This document shows positions 42,433 through 50,529 of a stretch of 64,000 nt of DNA, piece by piece; the stretch's first letter is position 1; each line of letters opens with the position of its first letter. The position numbers and the translations under genes are program-made. The notes below the pieces were generated by a model. The model did no database searches and had not been told where the DNA came from. It worked only from the letters and a program-made list of their open reading frames with translations. The DNA comes from Candidatus Babelota bacterium (GTDB lineage: Bacteria > Babelota > Babeliae > Babelales > Vermiphilaceae), in NCBI GenBank assembly GCA_018266085.1, contig JAFEAZ010000029.1, positions 1 to 64,000 of the forward strand, in the 5' to 3' direction.

Positions 42433-44934
42433 TTATGGAGTTGTTTTAGTTTTTGTGCGCGGTTTTTTGCTTTTTGTAGTTTTACTACTTTTGTTCTTGC
42501 TTTTACTCTTCGCCTTCGGTTCCTGTTTTGCTTTCGAAAATGGCGAAAGATCGAACGCATGTTCCAATACTTCATCCATGGTGGTAACGAATATGATGGC
42601 AACACCATCAAGATTTGTATCTTTGAGAATCTCTTCAACATCATCCCGATTTTCTTGAGGGACGATAACTGAAGTAATGCCGTGCTGTTTTGCGGCAAGT
42701 AATTTCTCTTTAAGGCCACCAATTGAAAGCACGCGACCCTGAAGAGTTATTTCACCCGTCATGGCAAGTTTAGCGCGTGTTGGATTTTTTGTAAGCGCCG
42801 AAATGAGTGTCGTGCAAATACTGATACCAGCAGAAGGACCATCCTTAGGAGTCGCTCCTTCTGGTATATGAATATGAATATCTTTCGTAGTATGGAATGA
42901 GGCTGCTAGTCCGAGCGCAGCAGCGCGTGAGCGAATATAGCTGAGCGCTGCATGAGCAGACTCTTGCATAACATCGCCAAGTTGACCGGTCAGGGTCATA
43001 TTTCCCTTACCAGGCAACGCGCTCGCCTCTATCTCCAAGACGTCTCCACCGAGCTCAGTCCATGCTAGACCGGTAGCCAATCCAATGCGCTCGGCGCACG
43101 TATTTAAACTAGTCTTTTTGAAGGTTGCATAACCAAGCCATTCTTTGACGAGCTCTAAGGTAATAGTTGGCGGAGTGGTTTTAGGCTCTTTGAGCAATGA
43201 TTGAATAACTTTGCGCATCAACTTTGCAATCACGCGCTCAAGCTGGCGGACGCCCGCTTCTTTGGTATATTCGCTGATAATATGCTTAATTACATCATCA
43301 GAAATTTTAAACTGCCGTGCCGTGAGTTCGTATTCTTTGAGTTCTTTTGGAATTAAGAATGATTGTGCAATCGTGAGCTTTTCATCATCGGTGTAACCTG
43401 CAAGATTAACGAGCTCCATACGGTCAAAGAGCGGGTAAGGGATGCCATCCATCGTATTGGCAGTCGCAATAAACATCACCTTAGAGAGGTCGTAATCAAG
43501 ATCTAAAAAGTGATCAACAAATGTTTTGTTTTGTTCGGGGTCAAGAACTTCAAGCAACGCTGCGGCCGGATCACCGTGCATGTCGCGAGACATCTTGTCG
43601 ATCTCATCGAGCAAAATAACCGGGTTCATGGTTTTTGCTTTTTTCATCGCTTGAATAATTTTGCCTGGCAAAGCGCCAATATAGGTTCTACGGTGGCCGC
43701 GGATTTCAGCTTCGTCTTTAATGCCGCCAAGCGAAATGCGCACGAATTCGCGATCTAAGCTTTTGGCAATAGAGCGAACCAATGATGTTTTACCAACACC
43801 AGGAGGCCCGACAAGACAGAGCGTAGCCGACCGCTCCAGTGATTTGGCGAATTTTCGAGCGGCTAGAAATTCTAAAATCCGTTCTTTAGCTTTAAGTAAA
43901 CCAGCATGATTCTTATTTAATATTTTTTCGGCTTGCGCAATGCTGACAGCATCTTTACTCGTTTTTTGCCATGGCAATGAAACGATCCAGTCAACATAAT
44001 GACGGCTGACGACCGCTTCAGATGATAGTGGTGGCATTTGCTCAAGACGTTTAAGCTCTTTTTGCGCTTTTTCCAGTGCTTCTTTGGTCAAACCAAGGGT
44101 TTTTAGCTTAGTGCGAATCTGAGCAATTTCAGCAGATTGATCGTCACGACCAAGCTCTTTTTGAATAGCCTTCATCTGTTCGTTGAGATAATATTCGCGT
44201 TGGCTTTTTTCAACCTGATTCTGAATTCTGCCACGAATCCGCTGTTCAGTTTGCAAAATCTCTAGCTCTTTGCTTAAAAACACACACAAGGTAAGCATGC
44301 GTTCTTTAAGGTCTGCGAGTTCTAAGAATGCTTGGCGTTCTTCAAACGAGAAGCTTGTTATATGCAGCGCGATAGTGTCGGTAGCATGGTCAAGATCCTG
44401 TACATGCTGTATATCAGGAACTATATCGGACGGCATTTTGTCATTGAGCTTACTGTAGTCGAGGCATAACTCTTTAAGCTGTCGCCATAAGGCGATAAGT
44501 TCAGTTTCTGGCTCTGTGTATACGGTGGGCATATCTTGGCACACAACGCTCATAAAATCGGTCGAGTGGTGTGTTGTGACGATGCGAGCTCGACAAATAC
44601 CTTCGGCCAATATCTTCAGTGCGCCGTTTGGCATACGCACTACCTGTAAAATGGTCGCACGTGTACCGACGGTAAATACGTCATTTTGGGTTGGCGCTTC
44701 TATTTTTGAATCTTTTTGAGCCGTTATGAAGATGATCTTATTGTTCTTAAGGGCAAATTCCACCGCCAATATTGAGGATGAGCGCGCCACAATGATAGGG
44801 GTAATGCCGGTTGGGAGCATAACCACATTTTTCAACGGCAAGAGAGAAAGGAACTCGCCCTGCTCTTCAAGGGCAACCCCTTGTTCGTCATAGGTCGGCT
44901 GGTTAACGTTATAAAGCTCTTTTTCTTGTTCCAT
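42433..44934 (-). CDS. lon: ATP-dependent protease La (Lon)
   Basis: This 833-residue cytoplasmic protease degrades misfolded and regulatory proteins. The N-terminal LAN domain ([18 protein letters not shown]), the AAA+ module with Walker [10 protein letters not shown] near residue 377, and the C-terminal protease domain with the Ser-Lys dyad (KDGPSAGIS near 698; Lys about 43 later) are all present. The C-terminus carries a Lys/Ser-rich tail of about 35 residues. The start is ATG 44934. A long leader is possible because the best upstream promoter on this strand lies near 45241-45213. Confidence 0.96.
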   Translation of the reverse strand: MEQEKELYNVNQPTYDEQGVALEEQGEFLSLLPLKNVVMLPTGITPIIVARSSSILAVEFALKNNKIIFITAQKDSKIEAPTQNDVFTVGTRATILQVVRMPNGALKILAEGICRARIVTTHHSTDFMSVVCQDMPTVYTEPETELIALWRQLKELCLDYSKLNDKMPSDIVPDIQHVQDLDHATDTIALHITSFSFEERQAFLELADLKERMLTLCVFLSKELEILQTEQRIRGRIQNQVEKSQREYYLNEQMKAIQKELGRDDQSAEIAQIRTKLKTLGLTKEALEKAQKELKRLEQMPPLSSEAVVSRHYVDWIVSLPWQKTSKDAVSIAQAEKILNKNHAGLLKAKERILEFLAARKFAKSLERSATLCLVGPPGVGKTSLVRSIAKSLDREFVRISLGGIKDEAEIRGHRRTYIGALPGKIIQAMKKAKTMNPVILLDEIDKMSRDMHGDPAAALLEVLDPEQNKTFVDHFLDLDYDLSKVMFIATANTMDGIPYPLFDRMELVNLAGYTDDEKLTIAQSFLIPKELKEYELTARQFKISDDVIKHIISEYTKEAGVRQLERVIAKLMRKVIQSLLKEPKTTPPTITLELVKEWLGYATFKKTSLNTCAERIGLATGLAWTELGGDVLEIEASALPGKGNMTLTGQLGDVMQESAHAALSYIRSRAAALGLAASFHTTKDIHIHIPEGATPKDGPSAGISICTTLISALTKNPTRAKLAMTGEITLQGRVLSIGGLKEKLLAAKQHGITSVIVPQENRDDVEEILKDTNLDGVAIIFVTTMDEVLEHAFDLSPFSKAKQEPKAKSKSKNKSSKTTKSKKPRTKTKTTP

Positions 44935-45212
44935 ACCATTTCTCGCGCATTTTTAAGGTGTAAAACTTTTTTTGAGTATCAAAATGTTCAGGTCTATTTG
45001 CAGGCTTAGCCATAATCTTGGCGAGGCTTGCCCAGCCATAGCTTCAGCGAAGGCTGGTTCGGGGCTAAAAGTATGTCTAAATACTAATAATAAGCCTAAT
45101 TATACAGCGTTTTTTGTCAATCGTGCTCTATTGTCGAGCGCCAGGGAAGCATACCTGAGTTTCTCTGCGGTAGCCCTTGTTATTCCGGGTCGCATGTGTT
45201 TGCAATTAGAAA

Positions 45213-45241
45213 ATAATAACCACTAAAGGCTCTCCTGTCAA
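45213..45241 (-). promoter_or_regulatory. Promoter candidate for lon
   Basis: On the minus strand TTGACA (45241-45236) is followed by exactly 17 bases and TATTAT (45218-45213). Transcription would start near 45206, giving a leader of about 270 bases before the lon ATG at 44934. Confidence 0.6.
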
Positions 45242-45353
45242 GAAAGGGGTCGGCGGGGGCTTTTTCTGAGTACCCTCAGATGCTGGGCCTGAGCCTCTAT
45301 TTGGAGCGCAAAAGACCCGTTTTTCCCTGAGGGAAAGGCTGCAGGGGCCCCTT

Positions 45354-45382
45354 TTGACGGCAGGTTAAAACCGGGCTATAAT
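45354..45382 (+). promoter_or_regulatory. Promoter for the 45436 gene
   Basis: TTGACG (45354-45359), a 17-base spacer, and a consensus TATAAT (45377-45382). The start site near 45389 gives a leader of about 47 bases. The -35 box lies in the right arm of the inverted repeat whose left arm holds the lon -35 box. Confidence 0.7.
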
Positions 45383-45435
45383 TAATTCAATAAGAAAATA
45401 ATGGTGGTGGTTTATTCAAACTATAAGGATACCGT

Positions 45436-45855
45436 ATGAAAACAGAAAACAGATACTTAAAGCGTATAGTTTTTGCAGGTTTATTTGCTGCCTTTGCGGC
45501 TCATAGCGTACATGCACAAGAGGTCGCTGTAGACGGCGCGCCTATTCGTACCGGTTCAGCAACAAAGAAGTTCGATGAATTTCGCTATCGCTTTGGAAAT
45601 TACCATGCTTATACGAGTAAGGCTTTCGATTATAGTCTTGCTTGCGCAATGGCTGCGGCTGCTTTAGGAAAAATCGGCAGCTTGGCTGGCATCAGCGAGG
45701 TGGCGATTGGGGGTTCTTTGTTGGTAGGTGTCACAGGTATTTTAGTTGCAGCTATGTCTTTTTCTACCAGTATATGTTTAGATGCATACGAAGACGTGCT
45801 TATAGATAAGGTAATAGCAGAAGAGCGCGCTTGCCAAGCGCAAGCAGCAGCATAA
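45436..45855 (+). CDS. Small exported protein with two hydrophobic segments
   Basis: The 139-residue product has a signal peptide (residues about 1-27, cleavage after SVHA). A polar stretch follows, then two hydrophobic segments (residues about 66-85 and 90-112), so it may be an integral membrane protein after processing. It has its own strong promoter and terminator, implying high expression. I recognise no family. It lies just upstream of the first nucleotide transporter gene. Confidence 0.65.
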   Translation: MKTENRYLKRIVFAGLFAAFAAHSVHAQEVAVDGAPIRTGSATKKFDEFRYRFGNYHAYTSKAFDYSLACAMAAAALGKIGSLAGISEVAIGGSLLVGVTGILVAAMSFSTSICLDAYEDVLIDKVIAEERACQAQAAA

Positions 45856-45882
45856 AGTCTGAAGAGTGATTAAAAAAGATGG

Positions 45883-45916
45883 GCTCGGGGTGTGATAAGC
45901 ACCCCGGGCTTTTTTT
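45883..45916 (+). terminator. Rho-independent terminator of the 45436 gene
   Basis: GCTCGGGGTG (45883-45892) pairs with CACCCCGGGC (45900-45909), with one mismatch, and is followed by seven T. Confidence 0.85.
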
Positions 45917-45957
45917 GCCCTAAAAGGGGGGCAAAGGCAAAAAAAGCGTTGTCAGAT

Positions 45958-45986
45958 TTGTACAACGAAAAAACTGCTGCTACACT
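45958..45986 (+). promoter_or_regulatory. Promoter candidate for the first nucleotide transporter gene
   Basis: TTGTAC (45958-45963) lies 17 bases from TACACT (45981-45986). The start site near 45993 gives a leader of about 97 bases before the ATG at 46090. Confidence 0.45.
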
Positions 45987-46089
45987 ACACTTATAAAAAA
46001 ATCCTAGACAACTGTTTTTAAGTGTGGTTTGCGTTCAATAATCCTTCAACTTTTACTGTAGTGATGGTTATCACGAAAGGAATGTCCGT

Positions 46090-47448
46090 ATGTTAAAGCG
46101 TATTGCAACTGCGCTGTGGGGAAAATTTGAGAGCTCCGACGAAATCAAAAAATTTGGTTTGTTGGCTCTCATTTTTGGTCTTATTATCGCTGTCTACTGG
46201 GGTATGCGCCCTATAAAAGACAGTATCTTTGGTGCTATTGTTGGTTTTGACTACCAACCATTGGCAAAAATGCTTTCATTGTGCGTCGCAACTCCTTTGG
46301 TCATACTCTATGGCAAACTGATCGACAGATTTCCTCGCCAAAACGTATTTTACGGTCTAACAGCATTCTATGGTGTTGCGGCACTAGCTTTTGCAGCTGG
46401 TTTTATGCATCCAACCATCGGTCTTAGCAACGTGGTAGAAGATCCATCTCGTTGGATCGGTTGGGCATGGTATGTCTATGTTGAAAGTTTCGGGTCATTG
46501 ATTGTTGCACTCTTCTGGGCATTTACAACCGATATCACCGATACGCAATCAGCACAGCGCGGATTCCCATTAATTGCGCTTTTTGGCCAAATGGGTAACA
46601 TTTTTGGTCCTTACCTATTGCAAGCAAAAAGATATGGCTTGGGTAACAGTGCGCCTATCGTAGCCGTTATCGGTGTTTTGATTTTCGTTATCGGCTTGTT
46701 GTTGTGGGTCTTTACCAAAATTATTCCTGCGGCACAAATGTCTGGCTATCACGCAGCTGATGGTGAAGAAAAGCATTCTGAACCAGGACTGTTTGAAGGT
46801 CTTCGTCTGTTGCTCACCCAAGGGTACCTCTTTGGCATCTTCTTGGTGATCTTCTTCTATGAAGTTATTTTGACTATCTTTGACTTCCACTTCAAATCTG
46901 CTGTTAAGGCGATTTACCCTGCAGAAGCTGACAACGCGGCTTACTTGAGCGATTACGCTGTGTGGGTTGGTATCGTAGCGACCGCATGTGTGTTCTTTGG
47001 TATTAACAATATTCAACGCCACCTTGGTATGCGCGCGTCACTTATTTTGTTGCCACTTCTTATCGCAACAGCAGTAGGTACGTTGTGGTTATACCCAACC
47101 GCGATCAATGTTGCGTTCTGGATCATGGTTCTTTCAAAGGCTATCAACTATGCGTTGAACCAGCCAACATTGAAACAGCTGTATATTCCTACAACCAAAG
47201 ATGCTAAATACAAAGCACAGGCTTGGATTGAAATGTTCGGTTCACGCGGATCAAAAGCTGCGGGTTCTACCATTAACTCATTCAAGAAACCGCTTGAGTT
47301 GAGCATGGGTAAAGTTGCTGGAGGTTCAACCTTTATAGCGGTTACAACTCTGTCTTCAGGCGTTATGATTCTTGTCTGGTTGTTTGCTGCTGTATACGTT
47401 GCTAAAAGATATACACACGCGGTTAATAACAAACAGGTTGTGTGTTAA
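46090..47448 (+). CDS. TLC/NTT family nucleotide transporter
   Basis: This 452-residue membrane protein has about 12 transmembrane segments and the sequence style of plastid/bacterial ATP:ADP translocases: VYWGMRPIKDSIFGAIVG, VALFWAFTTD and INYALNQPTLKQLYIPT. Members import ATP in exchange for ADP or take up other nucleotides from the host. Intracellular Chlamydiae, Rickettsiales and Dependentiae carry them. Which nucleotide this one moves cannot be read from sequence alone. It is flanked by its own promoter candidate and a strong terminator. Confidence 0.93.
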   Translation: MLKRIATALWGKFESSDEIKKFGLLALIFGLIIAVYWGMRPIKDSIFGAIVGFDYQPLAKMLSLCVATPLVILYGKLIDRFPRQNVFYGLTAFYGVAALAFAAGFMHPTIGLSNVVEDPSRWIGWAWYVYVESFGSLIVALFWAFTTDITDTQSAQRGFPLIALFGQMGNIFGPYLLQAKRYGLGNSAPIVAVIGVLIFVIGLLLWVFTKIIPAAQMSGYHAADGEEKHSEPGLFEGLRLLLTQGYLFGIFLVIFFYEVILTIFDFHFKSAVKAIYPAEADNAAYLSDYAVWVGIVATACVFFGINNIQRHLGMRASLILLPLLIATAVGTLWLYPTAINVAFWIMVLSKAINYALNQPTLKQLYIPTTKDAKYKAQAWIEMFGSRGSKAAGSTINSFKKPLELSMGKVAGGSTFIAVTTLSSGVMILVWLFAAVYVAKRYTHAVNNKQVVC

Positions 47449-47465
47449 TCTCAAAAAAGTAGATT

Positions 47466-47506
47466 AAAAAAGGGGTTTTCTCGCAATTTTAGAAAACCCC
47501 TTTTTT
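47466..47506 (+). terminator. Rho-independent terminator between the two transporter genes
   Basis: A 16-base stem (AAAAAAGGGGTTTTCT at 47466-47481 with AGAAAACCCCTTTTTT at 47491-47506) ends in a T run. It separates the two transporter genes into different transcripts. Confidence 0.9.
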
Positions 47507-47595
47507 AAAAGAGTGTATGTAATGAAGGTTTTCGTTGACTGTAATAAGGGGTTATTAAAGCGTCTACAGGGCGCGTAAGATCGGAACTAGGCAAA

Positions 47596-49002
47596 ATGGA
47601 CGTGTCGAGTAAAAGTTTTAACGCGCAAGAACAGCATTACGAACGATTAAAACTGTTTTTTTTAAGCGCTGCGTTTTTCTGTGTAATTGGTGCATATTCT
47701 GTTGTTAAAGAGATAAAAAATACCGTTTTTCCGTATCTGGTTGGTGTAGACAATATACCGTTGGCCAGAGTCGGCGTTATGCTTGCCTTAATTCCTTTGA
47801 TTTTTCTCTACTCAAAATTAGTCGATAAGCTCAGAAGGCATCATCTGTTGTGCGTGTGTGCCGGGTTTTTTGCACTCGCGGGACTTTTGTTTGCCTACTT
47901 CTTGGGGCATCCCACAATCGGCATACCGAATACGAATGTGCACTCGAACAGATGGTTTGCATGGCTATTCTACTTTTTTGTAGAAGGGTATTCACCTTTT
48001 GTAGTCAGTGTTTTCTGGTCATTTGCCAATTCGATCAATAGTCCAGAAAGCGCGCGCCATACGTATGGCACCATGGTTTCTTGGTCAAAATTGGGCGGTA
48101 TTGTTGCGACAGGTTTGGCAATAATTTTTCTCCGTTTGCATGCTACAGGACAGGATCAGTTACAGGTTGACCTTTTCAACCATCAGGTATTGTTAGCGGC
48201 CTCCTCGGTGTTATTGCTCTGCACGCTTCCTATCTTATATTACATGGTGCGCGTAATTCCAGGCAGATATTTGCATGGTTATGAAGCGGTCTATGCGGTT
48301 GAAAAAGAGAAAGAGCGTAAACACAGTTCAGATACGACCATCTTTTCTGGTCTTAGAATGTTGGTGCTCTATCCGTACGTCTTTGGTATTTTTGCCATGT
48401 CATTCTTTTACGAGGTTATCACGGTCGTATTGAGTTACTTGGTAGTGAGCATGTCTCAAGCCTATGGGTCTATGACTGCTTCGCTTGACTATCTTTTGGG
48501 TGTTATTTTGGTGACGCATACTATCGGTATGTGCATATCCTATTTTGGCACCAGAACGCTCTTTAATATGTTGGGAACGAGGCGCTGTTTATTGCTGATT
48601 CCAGTTAGTAGCGGGCTTGTTCTGTGTTATTACTTGGCGAGTAGCTCTCCAGCGACAGCATTGGCGATCAGTTTTGTTGTTTTACGAGCTATTAACTATG
48701 CCTTCAGTTGGCCATTGCGCGAAAGCCTCTATATACCGACGGTTAAAGAGATTAAGTTTAAATCCAAATCATGGATTGATGCTTTTGGTAGTAAATTTGC
48801 TAAAAGTACCGGTTCGGGCTTTAACCATATAGCTGCTCGCAAGGTCGCTCCCGCGCTCTTTATGCCGCTTCATGCAATATTTTTTGCAGGGATTGTGGCG
48901 ACATGGTTTGTGGCTGCCTATCTCTTGGGAAGGCGCTTTGACAAGGCGGTTGCCAATGATGAGGTTATTGGTACCAATAATAACCAGGCCGAAGCTGAAT
49001 AA
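47596..49002 (+). CDS. TLC/NTT family nucleotide transporter, second copy
   Basis: This 468-residue paralogue of the preceding transporter has the same membrane topology and the same signature positions (GAYSVVKEIKNTVFPYLVG, VSVFWSFANSIN, INYAFSWPLRESLYIPT, KSKSWIDAFGSK). Overall similarity is moderate, so the two probably have different substrates, for example ATP/ADP exchange versus net nucleotide uptake. The start is ATG 47596. It lies 88 bases after the terminator that separates it from the first copy. Confidence 0.92.
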   Translation: MDVSSKSFNAQEQHYERLKLFFLSAAFFCVIGAYSVVKEIKNTVFPYLVGVDNIPLARVGVMLALIPLIFLYSKLVDKLRRHHLLCVCAGFFALAGLLFAYFLGHPTIGIPNTNVHSNRWFAWLFYFFVEGYSPFVVSVFWSFANSINSPESARHTYGTMVSWSKLGGIVATGLAIIFLRLHATGQDQLQVDLFNHQVLLAASSVLLLCTLPILYYMVRVIPGRYLHGYEAVYAVEKEKERKHSSDTTIFSGLRMLVLYPYVFGIFAMSFFYEVITVVLSYLVVSMSQAYGSMTASLDYLLGVILVTHTIGMCISYFGTRTLFNMLGTRRCLLLIPVSSGLVLCYYLASSSPATALAISFVVLRAINYAFSWPLRESLYIPTVKEIKFKSKSWIDAFGSKFAKSTGSGFNHIAARKVAPALFMPLHAIFFAGIVATWFVAAYLLGRRFDKAVANDEVIGTNNNQAEAE

Positions 49003-49135
49003 ATCATTGTTATTTTAGCCTAATTTGATACACTTGCTTGAAGAATTTTACCTGTTAAAACGCTTGTTTCCTGATTGTTGGGGTGGTTTAAAAGCCTAGG
49101 AAGCATTCGATATAACCCCACGAGGATAGTTTCAG

Positions 49136-50038
49136 ATGATTGATTTTAGACTTCTAGTAAAAGCTGGCGTGCATTTTGGTCACCAAAAAATGCGCTGGTG
49201 CCCAAAAATGGAACAGTACATTTGGGGCTATAAAAATAACGTTTACCTCATAGACGTTTCTAAAACGGCTAGCCAGCTTGAAAAAGCTTCCCTGTTTTTG
49301 CATGATATTGCATCACAAGGTAAGTCTATATTGTGGGTTGGTACAAAAAAAGCAGCTCGTGATATTATACAAGAGACTGCAACCGGTCTTGGTATGCCCT
49401 ATGTTGTGCATCGTTGGATTGGTGGGACGTTAAGTAACAACAGTCAGGTGAAAAAATCGGTAACCAAGCTATTGCACTATGAAGATATTCTTGCAAAGAC
49501 CGACTCTTTCTCTCATCACACTAAAAAAGAGTTGAACGTCTTTAAAAAGATGGTTGACCGCCTGGCTAAAAATATTGGCGGTATTCGTACGTTGGGTTGG
49601 CCAGTAGGTGCAGTCGTTATTGTTGACGTGCGCAAAGAGCATTCAGCACTTAAAGAAGCTTCTAGTATGGGTGTTCCAGTGGTTGCTATTGTTGACACAA
49701 ACAGCGATCCATCATTGGTAGATTATGTTATTCCAGCAAATGATGATGCGCCTCGCTCTATCAAAGTGTTAACTGATTACTTGGCTGAATCGGTCAGCGA
49801 AGGTAAGAAAAAAGCAGCAGCACGCAAAGTTGAACAAGCAGCAGAACGCAAAGTGAAAGCTGGTTCAGAAAAAACTGAAAAACAGTTAATGCAAGAAGCG
49901 GCTGTTGCGGCAATGTTGCGTGAAGATGAAGATGCGCCAGCGTCATCTAAGCAGCCTGCGCACCGTCAAGCGCGACCAGCTGATCGTGGTGGACAACGTT
50001 CAGGCGCAGGGCGCGCACCGTTTAAAGGTAAGAAATAA
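49136..50038 (+). CDS. rpsB: 30S ribosomal protein S2
   Basis: This ribosomal protein of 300 residues shows the S2 signatures: LLVKAGVHFGHQKMRWCPKM, RWIGGTLSNNSQVKKS and PVVAIVDTNSDPSLVDYVIPANDDA. The last 80 residues form an extra, low-complexity tail rich in Ala, Lys, Arg and Gly. In most bacteria tsf follows rpsB; here a tRNA-Ser gene and dnaX follow instead. The start is ATG 49136, with GAGGATAG upstream. Confidence 0.96.
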   Translation: MIDFRLLVKAGVHFGHQKMRWCPKMEQYIWGYKNNVYLIDVSKTASQLEKASLFLHDIASQGKSILWVGTKKAARDIIQETATGLGMPYVVHRWIGGTLSNNSQVKKSVTKLLHYEDILAKTDSFSHHTKKELNVFKKMVDRLAKNIGGIRTLGWPVGAVVIVDVRKEHSALKEASSMGVPVVAIVDTNSDPSLVDYVIPANDDAPRSIKVLTDYLAESVSEGKKKAAARKVEQAAERKVKAGSEKTEKQLMQEAAVAAMLREDEDAPASSKQPAHRQARPADRGGQRSGAGRAPFKGKK

Positions 50039-50044
50039 GCGATG

Positions 50045-50072
50045 AGGAGTCATGGTCTCGATCATGACTCCT
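50045..50072 (+). terminator. Stem-loop after rpsB
   Basis: AGGAGTCATG (50045-50054) pairs with CATGACTCCT (50063-50072). The T tract is weak (ATTG), so termination would be partial. Confidence 0.5.
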
Positions 50073-50121
50073 ATTGAAATTCCATGCGTGGATGGCATCT
50101 GCTTGAGCGAAATGTTTGCAA

Positions 50122-50213
50122 GGAGAGGTGTCTGAGTGGTCGAAAGAGCACGATTGGAAATCGTGTATGTCTCGAAAGGGGCATCGAGGGTTCAAATCCC
50201 TCTCTCTCCACCA
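50122..50213 (+). tRNA. tRNA-Ser (GGA)
   Basis: A class II tRNA with a long variable arm. The acceptor stem GGAGAGG pairs with TCTCTCC, the anticodon loop TTGGAAA gives GGA, the T-arm is GAGGGTTCAAATCCCTC, and CCA is encoded at 50211-50213. Confidence 0.95.
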
Positions 50214-50252
50214 GTCTACGCTCCTAAAAGAGCTACGTCTGGCAAGCCAGTC
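50209..50252 (+). repeat. 44-bp repeat at the 3' end of tRNA-Ser
   Basis: It starts in the tRNA's last bases (CACCAGTCTACGCTCCTAA) and matches the repeat after tRNA-Leu at 24758-24801 in 38 of 44 positions. Downstream, AGTCTACGC (50213-50221) pairs with GCGTAGACT (50288-50296), and GGGTGACGCT (50270-50279) nearly pairs with AGCGTTACCC (50351-50360). Confidence 0.85.
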
Positions 50253-50529
50253 TTGTGAGGCAGAAGCATGGGTGACGCTAGAGCATTGCGTAGACTGCCC
50301 GAAAAAGTTCTGAGTTTTGCGAAGAACGTAGACGGGCGAGCATTGAAATAAGCGTTACCCAGTATGAATGTTATTTAAAAATGTGAAGAAGTAGATAAGA
50401 ACAAGCTGCGTACTGTGTCAGGTCTGAAAAGAAGCAGCACCCGTGGTATAATTCTGTATCTACTTCTTCCGCTTTAAGAAAAATTTTTGTTTTAGTTTTT
50501 GTGTGCGATAATCCGGTTTGGGAAATTCG
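50214..50529. other. Gap between tRNA-Ser and dnaX
   Basis: No gene is seen. The first 150 bases are occupied by nested inverted repeats of the tRNA-adjacent element. The dnaX promoter candidate lies near the right end. Confidence 0.6.
50424..50452 (+). promoter_or_regulatory. Promoter candidate for dnaX
   Basis: CTGAAA (50424-50429), 17 bases, then an extended -10 TGGTATAAT (50444-50452). The start site near 50459 gives a leader of about 70 bases. Confidence 0.55.

Larger units (their letters stand above)
44935..45435. other. Divergent intergenic region with mirrored promoters
   Basis: These 500 bases hold no convincing gene. From left to right: a stem-loop with CCAGCC (45030-45035) and GGCTGG (45050-45055) in the lon leader, the lon promoter candidate (minus), an inverted repeat of about 16 bp per arm (CCTGTCAAGAAAGGGG at 45234-45249 with its partner ending at 45364), several smaller hairpins between them, and a plus-strand promoter. 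Confidence 0.6.

Noticed and set aside
44972-45226. Plus-strand open frame of 84 codons between lon and the 45436 gene
   Set aside because: It has no ribosome binding site, an implausible composition, and runs through a stem-loop repeat and the lon promoter candidate.
45234-45365. Possible structured RNA (6S, SRP or RNase P type)
   Set aside because: The arms pair well, but the conserved cores of SRP and RNase P RNAs are absent, and both arms contain -35 boxes of divergent promoters. A regulatory inverted repeat is the simpler reading.
46090-49002. Assignment to Chlamydiae or Rickettsiales because of the nucleotide transporters
   Set aside because: The rest of the gene content (batA-E, type IV pilus parts, potABCD, small secreted unknowns) fits Dependentiae better. 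I cannot prove it without marker-gene comparison.
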